This document shows, piece by piece, positions 44,486-53,051 of a stretch of DNA of 64,000 nt. The translations under genes and the position numbers were made by a program. The stretch is from Maricaulis sp034659015. GTDB lineage: Bacteria; Pseudomonadota; Alphaproteobacteria; Caulobacterales; Maricaulaceae. The stretch lies in assembly GCA_034659015.1 (NCBI GenBank), contig JAYEGL010000019.1:1-64000 (forward strand), in the 5' to 3' direction. The notes beneath the pieces were generated by a model. That model worked only from the letters and a program-made list of their open reading frames with translations. It did no database searches and was not told the DNA's origin. Position 1 is the stretch's first letter. Each line of letters starts with the position of its first letter.

Positions 44486-45411
44486 CCGCGCGTATCGGAC
44501 TGATCGGCGCGCGCGGGCATACCGGCCGGGAAATCCTGCGCCTGATCGGCGGCCGGGATGACATGGCGCTGGCCTATGCCAGCTCGCGGGAGTTTGCCGG
44601 CAAACCGCTGGCCGACATGGCGCCGGAGATCGGCGGCGATCTCGCTTTCGAGGCGCTGGCGCCGGAGGATATCGCGGCCCGGTCCGTCGACGCCGTCATC
44701 CTGGCCCTGCCGAATGGCGCGTCGGCGCCTTTCGTGTCGGTGCTGCCGGAGGAGACGGTGATCGTCGACCTGTCGGCGGACTACCGGTTCGACGAAAACT
44801 GGGTCTACGGCCTGCCGGAGATCCATGGCCGGGAGGCGATCCGCCAGGCGCGCCGTATCGCCAATCCGGGCTGTTATGCCACGGCGGGACAGATGGCGTT
44901 GGCGCCGCTGCGCGGGTGTCTGGCAGGCGCGGCCCACGTGTTCGGCGTGTCGGGTTATTCCGGGGCCGGCACCACGCCGTCGCGCAAGAACGATCCGGAT
45001 GCGCTGGCGGACAATCTCATGCCGTACGCGCTGATGGGGCATATCCACGAGCGCGAGATGGCCACCCATCTCGGCGAGACGGTGTGTTTCACGCCGCATG
45101 TCGCGGAATTCTTCCGCGGCATCGTCGCGACGGTGCATGTCGAGCTGTCGGACGCCCTCACGCGCGATGCGCTGATCGGCCTGTTCCGCGAAGCCTACGG
45201 GGAAGAGCCGTTGATCGATGTCGTCGACCGCATTCCCGAAGTGCGCGACGGTGCCGGCAATCCGGGGGCGGTGATCGGCGGTTTCGCCATCGACGACAGC
45301 GGCCGGCGGGCCGTGATCGTCAGCGCGCTGGACAATCTGCTCAAGGGTGCCGCGACCCAGGCGATGCAGAACCTCACCCTGGCCCTGGGGCTGGAGGAAT
45401 TGCGGGGCTAG
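44482..45411 (+). CDS. argC: N-acetyl-gamma-glutamyl-phosphate reductase
   Basis: A 309-residue NADP enzyme for the third arginine step. The Rossmann motif is IGLIGARGHTGREILRLI, the catalytic Cys lies in RIANPGCYATAGQMAL, and the C-terminal domain has SGYSGAGTTPSRKND, HEREMATHL and DNLLKGAATQAMQN. It is translationally coupled to the fused kinase/synthase. argD, argE, argG and argH are not in the window. Confidence 0.94.
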   Translation: MTARIGLIGARGHTGREILRLIGGRDDMALAYASSREFAGKPLADMAPEIGGDLAFEALAPEDIAARSVDAVILALPNGASAPFVSVLPEETVIVDLSADYRFDENWVYGLPEIHGREAIRQARRIANPGCYATAGQMALAPLRGCLAGAAHVFGVSGYSGAGTTPSRKNDPDALADNLMPYALMGHIHEREMATHLGETVCFTPHVAEFFRGIVATVHVELSDALTRDALIGLFREAYGEEPLIDVVDRIPEVRDGAGNPGAVIGGFAIDDSGRRAVIVSALDNLLKGAATQAMQNLTLALGLEELRG

Positions 45412-45437
45412 GGGCGACGCCCCTGACCGTTTGCCGT

Positions 45438-45593
45438 CCTTCCCCTTGATGGGGAAGGCGGGCCGAGGCGAAGCCTCGGGTCGGAAGGGGTGAATCCCGG
45501 TGCTGGCAGGTTCGCTGCGAAGTGGCAGACACCTCGCCCCCACCCCATCCACCACGCCTTCGGCGTGGTCCCCCTGCCCCATCGAGGGGCAGG
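45438..45593. repeat. cluster of four hairpin repeats
   Basis: Between convergent argC and the GT39 gene are four perfect stem-loops: CCTTCCCC/GGGGAAGG (45438-45458), CCGAGGC/GCCTCGG (45463-45479), ACCACGCC/GGCGTGGT (45551-45569) and CCTGCCCC/GGGGCAGG (45573-45593). They look like REP-type elements and likely end transcription from both sides. Confidence 0.7.
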
Positions 45594-45605
45594 ATAGAGG
45601 CTCAG

Positions 45606-47180
45606 CTACCCGTCCTCGTCGGAATAGCCGCGCACCACGCCGGCTTCCGCATCGATCGCCTGCCAGTGTTCCTCGTAGGCGGCGTCGCGCTCGATGCGGT
45701 CATGGTCCTCGGCGCGCCAGAGCGTGAAGTCGCGCGTGCGGCCGCCATCCAGCGGGATGGCCAGCTCGCCCACGCTTTCGAAACTGTCGAAATCGTCGCG
45801 CAGGCGCGGCACTTCCAGCGGGCGGTGCGAGACGACGAGCACCGGGCCGTCGATCTCCGCGGGCAGGGGCCAGACATCCTCGGCATGGTTCACCGGACCG
45901 GAATAGCGCAGCCACATGCGCAGGCGCGGCTCCAGTGCGGGCGCATAGCGCTGGGTCTGGTGAAAGACGTTGCGGTCGTCGAACACGATATAGGTATAGC
46001 CGGCCTCGCCGGCCGCCGCCTCGATCGCCGCGGCGGTCTCGTGCCAGGCGCGGATGCGCTTGGTGGCATTGTCCATGCCGGCCATTTCCACCAGGGTCGG
46101 GCTGGCGGCCATGACCGAAAAACCCACACCGATCGCCGTGTGCAGGGCGATGGAGCCGACCAGCACGATGCGGCGCCAGGCCGGACCGGCCAGCAGGAAG
46201 GCGGTGACCAGCAGGGTCGCCGCGACATAGGCGCCGGCGGCCCAGTTGGCGTGGGCGCGGCTGATGAAGGCCTGCAGCGAAACGGTGAGGATGGGCGGTA
46301 CAATGAAGGCGGCGAGCAGGAGACGCTCGGTCCCGACCGCGCGCAGCCGCCCGATGCCGGCGACGAGCAGGCCGACCAGGACGGGGAAGAGGACCGGGCC
46401 GAACACGGCCGTCTGTTCGACGAGAAATTCCAGCATCTCGGCCGGGTGGAAGAGGTCGCCGCCCCAATTGGCATTGGCGGCGGTGTGCGAGACCGTGGCG
46501 AAGTCGTTCGCCGCATTCCAGGCGAGATTGGGCAGCAGGCAGGCGAGGGCGATAACGGCTGCGAGCACGCCGCGCAGGCCGAGCAGGGCGCGGCGGGTCG
46601 GCGGGTCGATCGCCACGCCGATGGCCAGCCCGATCGCGAAATAGATCATCGCGTATTTCGACAGGAAGCCGAGCCCGATCGCCAGGCCGAGGCCTCCGGC
46701 CGACGCCCAGCCGCCGCCGTCGCGCAGGCGCAGCAGGGCATAAAGGCCGGCCGACCAGGCACACAGCAAAAGCGCATCGGTGGAGATGACGAGGCCGGAG
46801 AGCCAGATCGCGGGCAGGGTGAGATAGACCGCCGCGGCCCAGAACCCGGTCCGGGCGTCCCACAGGCGTTGTGCACTTGCGAAGAGGAAGAGGGCTGTGG
46901 CCGAGTGCAAAAGGGGCGCGGGCAAGCGCACCGCGAAGTCGCCATCGCCCAGCAGGTTCGTCGACAGGGCAATCAGCCAGGCGATCATCGGCGGCTTGGA
47001 AAAATAGCCCCAGTCGAACTCCCGCGACCAGATCCAGTATTGCGTCTCGTCGGGATAAAGCGCGACGGGCGAGACTGCCAGGGCGACGATGCGCGCCAGT
47101 GCGACAAGGCCGACCAGGCCGATCGCGGCGGTCAGCCAGCGGCGTGAACCCGACGATTCGGATAAGGCGGAATCAATCAT
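45606..47180 (-). CDS. glycosyltransferase family 39 (ArnT/PMT-like) membrane protein
   Basis: A 524-residue polytopic protein with about 10-12 membrane segments in its first 370 residues. The first periplasmic loop carries YPDETQYWIWSREFDWGYFSKPPMIAWLI, with the Asp-Glu pair typical of GT39/GT83 enzymes that use polyprenyl-phosphate sugars. A soluble C-terminal periplasmic domain follows (EAAAGEAGYTYIVFDDRNVFHQTQRYAP). Role: transfer of a lipid-linked sugar to an envelope acceptor, perhaps lipid A or protein; the acceptor is not predictable. Confidence 0.82.
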   Translation of the reverse strand: MIDSALSESSGSRRWLTAAIGLVGLVALARIVALAVSPVALYPDETQYWIWSREFDWGYFSKPPMIAWLIALSTNLLGDGDFAVRLPAPLLHSATALFLFASAQRLWDARTGFWAAAVYLTLPAIWLSGLVISTDALLLCAWSAGLYALLRLRDGGGWASAGGLGLAIGLGFLSKYAMIYFAIGLAIGVAIDPPTRRALLGLRGVLAAVIALACLLPNLAWNAANDFATVSHTAANANWGGDLFHPAEMLEFLVEQTAVFGPVLFPVLVGLLVAGIGRLRAVGTERLLLAAFIVPPILTVSLQAFISRAHANWAAGAYVAATLLVTAFLLAGPAWRRIVLVGSIALHTAIGVGFSVMAASPTLVEMAGMDNATKRIRAWHETAAAIEAAAGEAGYTYIVFDDRNVFHQTQRYAPALEPRLRMWLRYSGPVNHAEDVWPLPAEIDGPVLVVSHRPLEVPRLRDDFDSFESVGELAIPLDGGRTRDFTLWRAEDHDRIERDAAYEEHWQAIDAEAGVVRGYSDEDG

Positions 47181-47509
47181 CGCGGTGTCACAATCCCGGC
47201 TGCCAAAAGGTGTAACATTTTAGCCGCAGCCTATGCGCTTTTCGCACGAACCGGTAAAGGGGGGCGTGGAGAAAATTTCCGCCGGGCGGTTGCGAAGTAA
47301 CCCCGGATTTTGAGGTTTTTTGCGGCTGCACACACATATTTTGGGTTTTGTGCGACGCAGCAGCCGATTGGCTGCGGCGCACGATGCAACGGGGTGTCAC
47401 AAAAGCTTCTCATATACGTCTTGGAAAGTTTTCACGGCCGGCGTACGAGGCCCGTGCTTCGTACCGGGGGCCGTGCCCCCATCTGATCATCTATTGGGGG
47501 ACATGCTCC
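47181..47509. other. divergent intergenic region with structured leader
   Basis: 329 bp between the GT39 gene and the TonB-dependent receptor. The left half is AT-rich with T-runs. The right half contains the large hairpin at 47433-47475. No gene is supported and no clear promoter pair was found. Confidence 0.5.
47433..47475 (+). promoter_or_regulatory. structured 5' leader of the TonB-dependent receptor
   Basis: Outer stem CACGGCC (47433-47439) / GGCCGTG (47469-47475) and inner stem GTACGA (47443-47448) / TCGTAC (47459-47464) nest into one long hairpin ending 34 bp before the start codon. It could protect the mRNA 5' end, bind a regulator or control translation. Confidence 0.5.
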
Positions 47510-50500
47510 ATGTCTTTTATGAAAAAGCTTTCCTACAGCGCGGCGACTGTCGCCCTGCTGGCCGCCGCTCCGGCTGCCGTCCACGCTCAGGAAACCACGG
47601 GTTCCATCCAGGGTACGGTTCGCGATTCGTCGGGGTCGGTGATCCCGAACGCGTCGCTGACCATCCTGCACGTGCCGACCGGTTCCGCCCGTACGGCCGT
47701 GGCGAATGCCAGCGGTGACTTCTCGACGGAAAACCTGCGTCCGGGCGGTCCGTACATCGTCACTGCGACGGCGCCGGGCTATGCCGGTCAGCGCGTCGAA
47801 GACATCTATGTCGACCTGGGCCAGGCGACCGAGCTCAACCTGACGCTCGACTCCGAAGCGACCGACGTGATCGTCGTGACGGCATCCGCCATCAACGCCG
47901 TTGAAGTCGCGGTCGGCCCGTCGGCGGTCTTCAACCAGCGCGACCTGGAGCGTCTGCCCTCCATCAACCGCACCATCAACGACGTGATCCGGACCGATCC
48001 GCGCGTCTATGTCGACGAAGCCGATGTCGACGGCATCCAGTGCGCCGGCGCCAACTCGCGCTTCAACTCGCTGACCCTCGACGGTGTGCGCATCAATGAC
48101 GGCTTCGGTCTGAACCGCAACGGTTTCCCGACCGAGCGCCAGCCCTTCCCGTTCGACGCCCTGTCGCAGGTCGCGGTCGAACTGGCGCCGTTCGACGTGT
48201 TCTACGGCGGTTTCTCGGCCTGTAACATCAACGCGGTCACGAAGTCCGGCTCGAACGAGTTCCACGGCAATCTGTGGTACGACTACACCTCCGACAGCAT
48301 GCAGGGCGACAGCCTGGAAGGCGTCGGTGTGAATGCGGCCGAGTTCGACGAAACCCGTTACGGTTTCGATGTCGGCGGCCCGATCATCGAAGACCGTCTG
48401 TTCTTCTATGCGGCCTATTCCAAGCTGGAAGGCGCCAACACGTTCGACCGTGGTGTCGAAGGTTCCGGTGCGATCAACGAGGTGGCGGGCTTCACGCAGG
48501 CCGAATACGACGAGATCCTCGACATCGCCCGCAACGTCTACAACTACGACCCGGGCTTCACCCCGACCAGCTTCCCGAACGAAGACGAGAAAATCCTTTT
48601 CCGCCTCGACTGGGAAATCAACAACAACCACCGTGCCGATTTCGTCTTCCTCAACAATGACGGCTTCAACATCACGGAATCCGACGGCGATCCGAACGAG
48701 TTCGAATTCTCGAACCACCTCTATGAGCGCGGCGCGGAACTGACCCGTTACACCGGCTCGCTGTACTCCGACTGGAGCGACGCTTTCTCGACGGAATTCC
48801 GCGTCAGCTACTCGGAACTCGACAACCGCCAGAACTCGATCGGCCAGGACGGCTTCGGTGAAATGCGCATCGAGGACCGCAATACGCTGGCCGTCGACGG
48901 CACCGGACAGCGCAACACGATCTACATCGGTGAGGACGACTCGCGTCAGTCCAACGTGCTGAACTACGACGTCTTCAACATCGTCGCCCGCGGTACCTAC
49001 CGCTGGGAGAACCACACCTTCTCGTTCGGCTACGAGCGTGAGCAGACGGACTTCTTCAACCTGTTCGTCCAGCACACGATCGGCCAGTACGACTTCAACA
49101 GCATTGACGACTTCCGGAACGGTATTCCGGACGATATCGACTACAACAATGCGCCGAGCCTGGATCCGAACGATGCCGCGGCCGACTGGGGTTATGCCTC
49201 CAACGCGGTCTACTTCCAGGACGAGTGGAACTTCGGCAACGGCTTCGTGCTGACCGCCGGCCTGCGCTACGACTTCTACACCTCGGACGATACGCCGAAG
49301 GAGAACCCGGACTTCCTGGCGTCCTACGGCTACTCGAACGCCCAGAACATGGACGGTCGCGACCTCCTGCAGCCGCGTGTCGGCTTCACCTGGGACGTCA
49401 ACGACCAGCTCGCCCTGCGCGGCGGCTTCGGCCTGTTCTCCGGCGGCGATCCGAACGTGTGGCTGTCCAACACCTACTCGACGGACTTCATCTCCCAGTT
49501 CGGCGTCAACGAAAGCCTGTTCTACGGTGCGGGTTACACCACGCTGTTCGATCCGGGCGTCGTCTATCCGGACGGTTCCGGTCCGGGCTACTCGGTTCCC
49601 GCAGAGCTGATCAACGCCGTTGCGGCGGGTCAGGGTTCGCCGGGCTTCGAGATGAACAACCTGGACCCGGACTTCGAGATCCCGGGCGAGTGGAAGTACG
49701 CCCTCGGCGCCACCTATGACGCCTACGTCCCGATGGACAACTTCCTGGGCGGTGACTACACGATCAACGCGGACCTGCTGTATTCGCGGGACCACAACGC
49801 CGCGATCATCACCCGCCGCGATCTGGTCGTCGACAGCACGGGGCCGGCCGGCTTCCCGATCTACGACTCGGTGAACAGCCCGGGCACCCTGGAACTGACC
49901 AACACGGATGTTGAAGCGGAATCGCTCAACCTCTCCTTCACGGTCGCCAAGGACTACGACTTCGGTCTCGACTGGATCTTCGGCTACGCCTACACGGACG
50001 CCGAAGACGTTCAGCCGATGACCTCCTCGGTCGCCTACTCGAACTATACGAGCCGGGCGTTTGTGGGGGCCAATGAAGAGATCGCCGCTCGCTCGAACTA
50101 CAACATCGAGAACCGCTTCACCCTCAACGTGAACTACGGTCGCGAGTTCTTCCAGGGCTACGAGACGCGTTTCAGCCTGTTCGCGCTGGCCTCTTCGGGC
50201 CGTCCGTACAGCTACACGATGAACGCGAATGGCGGTGGCGACCTGACCTTCTTCAACCCGTTCCTGTCGGGTGACAACTGGCTGCTCTACGTGCCGACCG
50301 GTCCGAGCGATCCGAATGTGGATCTCTCCGCGATCGACGCCGACGCGTTCTTCCAGTTCATCGAGGATGCGGGCCTGAGCGGCTATGCCGGCGGCTTCGC
50401 CCCGCGCAATGGCCATGAAGGCGGCTGGTGGACCAAGGCTGACCTGCGCATCACGCAGGAATTCCCGGGTCTGATGGACGGTCACCGTTCGCAGTTCTTC

Positions 50501-50716
50501 CTGGACATCGACAACTTCACCAACCTGCTGAACGACGAGTGGGGCATCCTCAACGAGGCCGGCTTCCCGCGTCGTAACCGGGTGGTCGATGCGGAGTTCC
50601 TGTCCACGGGCGGTTCGCAGTTCGTCTATTCGAACTTCAACGCCCCGACGACGACCTCCCGCGTCGGCGGTGCGTCGCTGTGGTCGGTCCGCGTGGGCCT
50701 GCGCTACAGCTTCTAG
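47510..50716 (+). CDS. TonB-dependent receptor, Oar-like with carboxypeptidase-regulatory domain
   Basis: A 1068-residue outer-membrane receptor. A signal peptide (MSFMKKLSYSAATVALLAAAPAAVHAQ) is followed by a carboxypeptidase-regulatory-like beta-sandwich (GSIQGTVRDSSGSVIPNASLTILHV), a plug domain (LPSINRTINDVIRTDPRV, CAGANSRFNSLTLDGVRINDGFG, INAVTKSGSNEFHG) and a long 22-strand barrel ending in an aromatic residue (VGLRYSF). The start is ATG 47510 with GGGGGA upstream. Codons are strongly biased to CGT, GGT, AAC and TTC, which suggests high expression. The ligand is unknown; Oar-like receptors often take up peptides or complex organic matter or serve as surface proteins. Confidence 0.92.
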   Translation: MSFMKKLSYSAATVALLAAAPAAVHAQETTGSIQGTVRDSSGSVIPNASLTILHVPTGSARTAVANASGDFSTENLRPGGPYIVTATAPGYAGQRVEDIYVDLGQATELNLTLDSEATDVIVVTASAINAVEVAVGPSAVFNQRDLERLPSINRTINDVIRTDPRVYVDEADVDGIQCAGANSRFNSLTLDGVRINDGFGLNRNGFPTERQPFPFDALSQVAVELAPFDVFYGGFSACNINAVTKSGSNEFHGNLWYDYTSDSMQGDSLEGVGVNAAEFDETRYGFDVGGPIIEDRLFFYAAYSKLEGANTFDRGVEGSGAINEVAGFTQAEYDEILDIARNVYNYDPGFTPTSFPNEDEKILFRLDWEINNNHRADFVFLNNDGFNITESDGDPNEFEFSNHLYERGAELTRYTGSLYSDWSDAFSTEFRVSYSELDNRQNSIGQDGFGEMRIEDRNTLAVDGTGQRNTIYIGEDDSRQSNVLNYDVFNIVARGTYRWENHTFSFGYEREQTDFFNLFVQHTIGQYDFNSIDDFRNGIPDDIDYNNAPSLDPNDAAADWGYASNAVYFQDEWNFGNGFVLTAGLRYDFYTSDDTPKENPDFLASYGYSNAQNMDGRDLLQPRVGFTWDVNDQLALRGGFGLFSGGDPNVWLSNTYSTDFISQFGVNESLFYGAGYTTLFDPGVVYPDGSGPGYSVPAELINAVAAGQGSPGFEMNNLDPDFEIPGEWKYALGATYDAYVPMDNFLGGDYTINADLLYSRDHNAAIITRRDLVVDSTGPAGFPIYDSVNSPGTLELTNTDVEAESLNLSFTVAKDYDFGLDWIFGYAYTDAEDVQPMTSSVAYSNYTSRAFVGANEEIAARSNYNIENRFTLNVNYGREFFQGYETRFSLFALASSGRPYSYTMNANGGGDLTFFNPFLSGDNWLLYVPTGPSDPNVDLSAIDADAFFQFIEDAGLSGYAGGFAPRNGHEGGWWTKADLRITQEFPGLMDGHRSQFFLDIDNFTNLLNDEWGILNEAGFPRRNRVVDAEFLSTGGSQFVYSNFNAPTTTSRVGGASLWSVRVGLRYSF

Positions 50717-50745
50717 ACCCGATCTCCGGATCGACGGAGCATGCG

Positions 50746-50780
50746 GAAGGGCGGCCCTTGGGGCCGCCCTTCTTCTTTTT
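50746..50780 (+). terminator. intrinsic terminator of the receptor gene
   Basis: A 12-bp perfect stem GAAGGGCGGCCC (50746-50757) / GGGCCGCCCTTC (50761-50772) with a TTG loop, followed by TTCTTTTT. It lies about 30 bp after the stop. Confidence 0.92.
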
Positions 50781-50833
50781 GCGCACCATTTGCCGCTCGC
50801 GCGCCGCGGCCCGGCGTGATAGATGCGCGGCCC

Positions 50834-51868
50834 ATGACGACCCTCCCCTTTGCTCCGCCTGTCTACCTGCCGCACGAGACCGCGCCGGTCCGGCGGATCT
50901 TCACCTGCTGGCCCTCCGATGCGGACCTCTGGGAAGAGGATCTCCGTCCCGCCCAGGCCGAGTTCGGCGCCTTTCTGCGCACCCTTTCCGAACCGTCACA
51001 CGCCGGCGGCCGGCTCGACCTCGTCGTTCTGGCGGCCACCGGTCAGGCCGAAGCCTCGGCGCGCCGGGCACTGGGCAGCCGGGCGCGGATCGTCCGTGCG
51101 CGCTTCGGCGATGTGTGGGCCCGCGATACCGGTCCCGTCTTCCTGCGCGATCATGGCGAGGACATCGCCGTGCGCTTCCGCTTCAATGGCTGGGGCGGCA
51201 AGTACGAGCTGCCCGGCGACGACACGGTCGGCGGGGCGATCGCCGGGCTTGCCGGAGCCCGGGAACGCCACATCGATCTGGTCGCCGAGGGCGGGGCGCT
51301 GGAATTCGACGGCGAGGGCACGCTGATCACCACGCGGCAATGCCTGCTCAATCCCAATCGCAATCCCGGCCTGTCGCAAGCCGGGGTCGAAACCGTCCTC
51401 AAGGGCGCGCTCGGGGTGAAGAAGATCCTGTGGGTGGATGAAGGCCTGGCGGCCGATCACACGGACGGCCATATCGACAACATCGTCCGCTTCGCACGGC
51501 CCGGCGTCGTCGTGTGCCAGGCACCGTCCGGCGACGACGATCCGCAGGCCGCGGTCCTTGCCGATATCCGGCGGCAGCTTTCGCGGATGACCGATGCGCG
51601 CGGCCGCCGGTTGCAGGTCCACACCATCCCCTCGCCCGGCCGGGTCGATCTGGGCGATGGCGAGACCGTTCCGGCCAGCCACATGAACTGGGTGATCGGG
51701 CCGCGCAATATCGTCGTACCGACCTATGACACACCTCCAGCGCCGGCCGCACTGGCAGCCCTGCGCACGCTGTTTCCGCGTCATACCGTTGTCGGATCGC
51801 CGGCACGTGCCATACTGACCGGCGGAGGGGCGTTCCATTGTGTCACGTGCCACCAGCCTGGAGACTGA
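50834..51868 (+). CDS. aguA: agmatine deiminase
   Basis: A 344-residue enzyme of the peptidyl-arginine-deiminase-like guanidino-group family, hydrolysing agmatine to N-carbamoylputrescine and ammonia. Catalytic marks are FGDVWARDTGPVF, FNGWGGKY, DHTDGHIDNIVRF and the C-terminal GGGAFHCVT with nucleophile C336. It starts at MTTLPFAPPVYLPHE. Three genes on, the operon encodes the amidase that finishes the same route. Confidence 0.92.
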   Translation: MTTLPFAPPVYLPHETAPVRRIFTCWPSDADLWEEDLRPAQAEFGAFLRTLSEPSHAGGRLDLVVLAATGQAEASARRALGSRARIVRARFGDVWARDTGPVFLRDHGEDIAVRFRFNGWGGKYELPGDDTVGGAIAGLAGARERHIDLVAEGGALEFDGEGTLITTRQCLLNPNRNPGLSQAGVETVLKGALGVKKILWVDEGLAADHTDGHIDNIVRFARPGVVVCQAPSGDDDPQAAVLADIRRQLSRMTDARGRRLQVHTIPSPGRVDLGDGETVPASHMNWVIGPRNIVVPTYDTPPAPAALAALRTLFPRHTVVGSPARAILTGGGAFHCVTCHQPGD

Positions 51869-51874
51869 GGTCGG

Positions 51875-53047
51875 ATGCGAAGCGTATTGAGTGCCGTTTT
51901 CCTCGCCCTGACAGTGCTGCCCGGTGCCGCATGGGCGGGCGCTGACAGCGCCACCCCGCCGGAGCGTGCAGACTATCCCTATCTCGGCCGCCTTCAGGAG
52001 CGGCTCGACACCGCGGCCGAAGACCATCGCGTGGTCGGGCTCGTCGCGGCGGTGATCGAGAATGGCGAGCCGGTCTTCGTCTACACCCATGGCGAAACCG
52101 CGGCCGGTTCGGGCGAGGCGGTGACGCCGCAGACCCTGTTCCGCGCGGCCTCGGTGTCGAAAACCTTTACCGGCACGCTGCTGGGTCTGCTGGAAGCGGA
52201 CGGTCTGCTCGACCTGGCTGCGCCCGTTCCCGGAGACGTGCTGCGCCTGCAGGGCACCCGCCAGCCCACGCTGGAGGAGATCGCCAGCCACCGCACCGGC
52301 CTGCCGCCGAATGCCTACGATCTCGACCTGGAAGCCGGCCAGTCACCGTCGCGCATCCGGGAACGGCTCGCCGATGTCGATCTGCTGTGCTCGGTGGGCG
52401 AGTGCTATACCTATCAGAATGTCGCCTTCTCCTCGCTGGAGCGCGTGGTCGAGGACGCCACCGGAACCGATTTCGCCACGGCGCTGCGCGAGCGGCTCAT
52501 CGAGCCCCTGGGCCTGCCCGCCGCCTCGGTGGGCGCGGCCGCGCTGACGGCTTCGCCGTCCTGGGCCCGGCCGCATGTCGGCTGGCGGCGGCGTTCGAAC
52601 ACGCCCGGCGATCCGGACACGCCCTACGACACCATTCCCTCGGCATCCGGCCTCAACCTCTCGCTCGACGACATGATCGCCTGGGCCCAGGTCCAGCTGG
52701 GTGCGGCGCCGGGTCTGCCCGACACGGTACGCACGCGCATTCACACACCCCTGACCGAGACACGGCGCGAGACGCGCCGTCTGGGCGGTCTGCGCGACCG
52801 GGTGGATACGACCTGGTACGGGCTGGGCTGGCGCATCTATGAATGGGGCGACCGCACGCTGGTGCTGCATTCCGGCTATCTCTCCGGTTATGGCGCCCAG
52901 ATCGTGCTGGAGCCGGAGACGGGCTTTGCCTTCGTGGCGCTGTGGAATTCCGACAACCGGCCGGCCTGGTGGCTGTGGCCCACCGTGATGGATCTGCGCA
53001 CCGGCGACGGGCCCGGCGACTGGCTCGAAGACGTGATGGAGGACTGA
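51875..53047 (+). CDS. serine hydrolase, beta-lactamase/class C fold (exported)
   Basis: A 390-residue protein with a signal peptide (MRSVLSAVFLALTVLPGAAWAG). The penicillin-binding-type catalytic motifs are all present: SVSK at residues 93-96, YQN at residues 179-181 and HSG in LVLHSGYLSGYG near the C-terminus. This indicates an active D-aminopeptidase, esterase or carboxypeptidase of the AmpC/EstB superfamily. It lies 6 bp after aguA and 4 bp before aguB, an unexpected place for an exported enzyme. Beta-lactam hydrolysis is possible but not implied. Confidence 0.88.
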   Translation: MRSVLSAVFLALTVLPGAAWAGADSATPPERADYPYLGRLQERLDTAAEDHRVVGLVAAVIENGEPVFVYTHGETAAGSGEAVTPQTLFRAASVSKTFTGTLLGLLEADGLLDLAAPVPGDVLRLQGTRQPTLEEIASHRTGLPPNAYDLDLEAGQSPSRIRERLADVDLLCSVGECYTYQNVAFSSLERVVEDATGTDFATALRERLIEPLGLPAASVGAAALTASPSWARPHVGWRRRSNTPGDPDTPYDTIPSASGLNLSLDDMIAWAQVQLGAAPGLPDTVRTRIHTPLTETRRETRRLGGLRDRVDTTWYGLGWRIYEWGDRTLVLHSGYLSGYGAQIVLEPETGFAFVALWNSDNRPAWWLWPTVMDLRTGDGPGDWLEDVMED

Positions 53048-53051
53048 CGCG

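Noticed and set aside
47432..50875. 1147-codon open frame antisense to the TonB-dependent receptor
   Set aside because: Its Val/Arg/Glu-rich composition reflects the strong codon bias of the real gene; no domain is recognisable.
51875..53047. Acquired beta-lactamase resistance gene
   Set aside because: The fold is shared with many esterases and peptidases, the gene is embedded in a chromosomal-type operon and nothing nearby suggests a resistance cassette.
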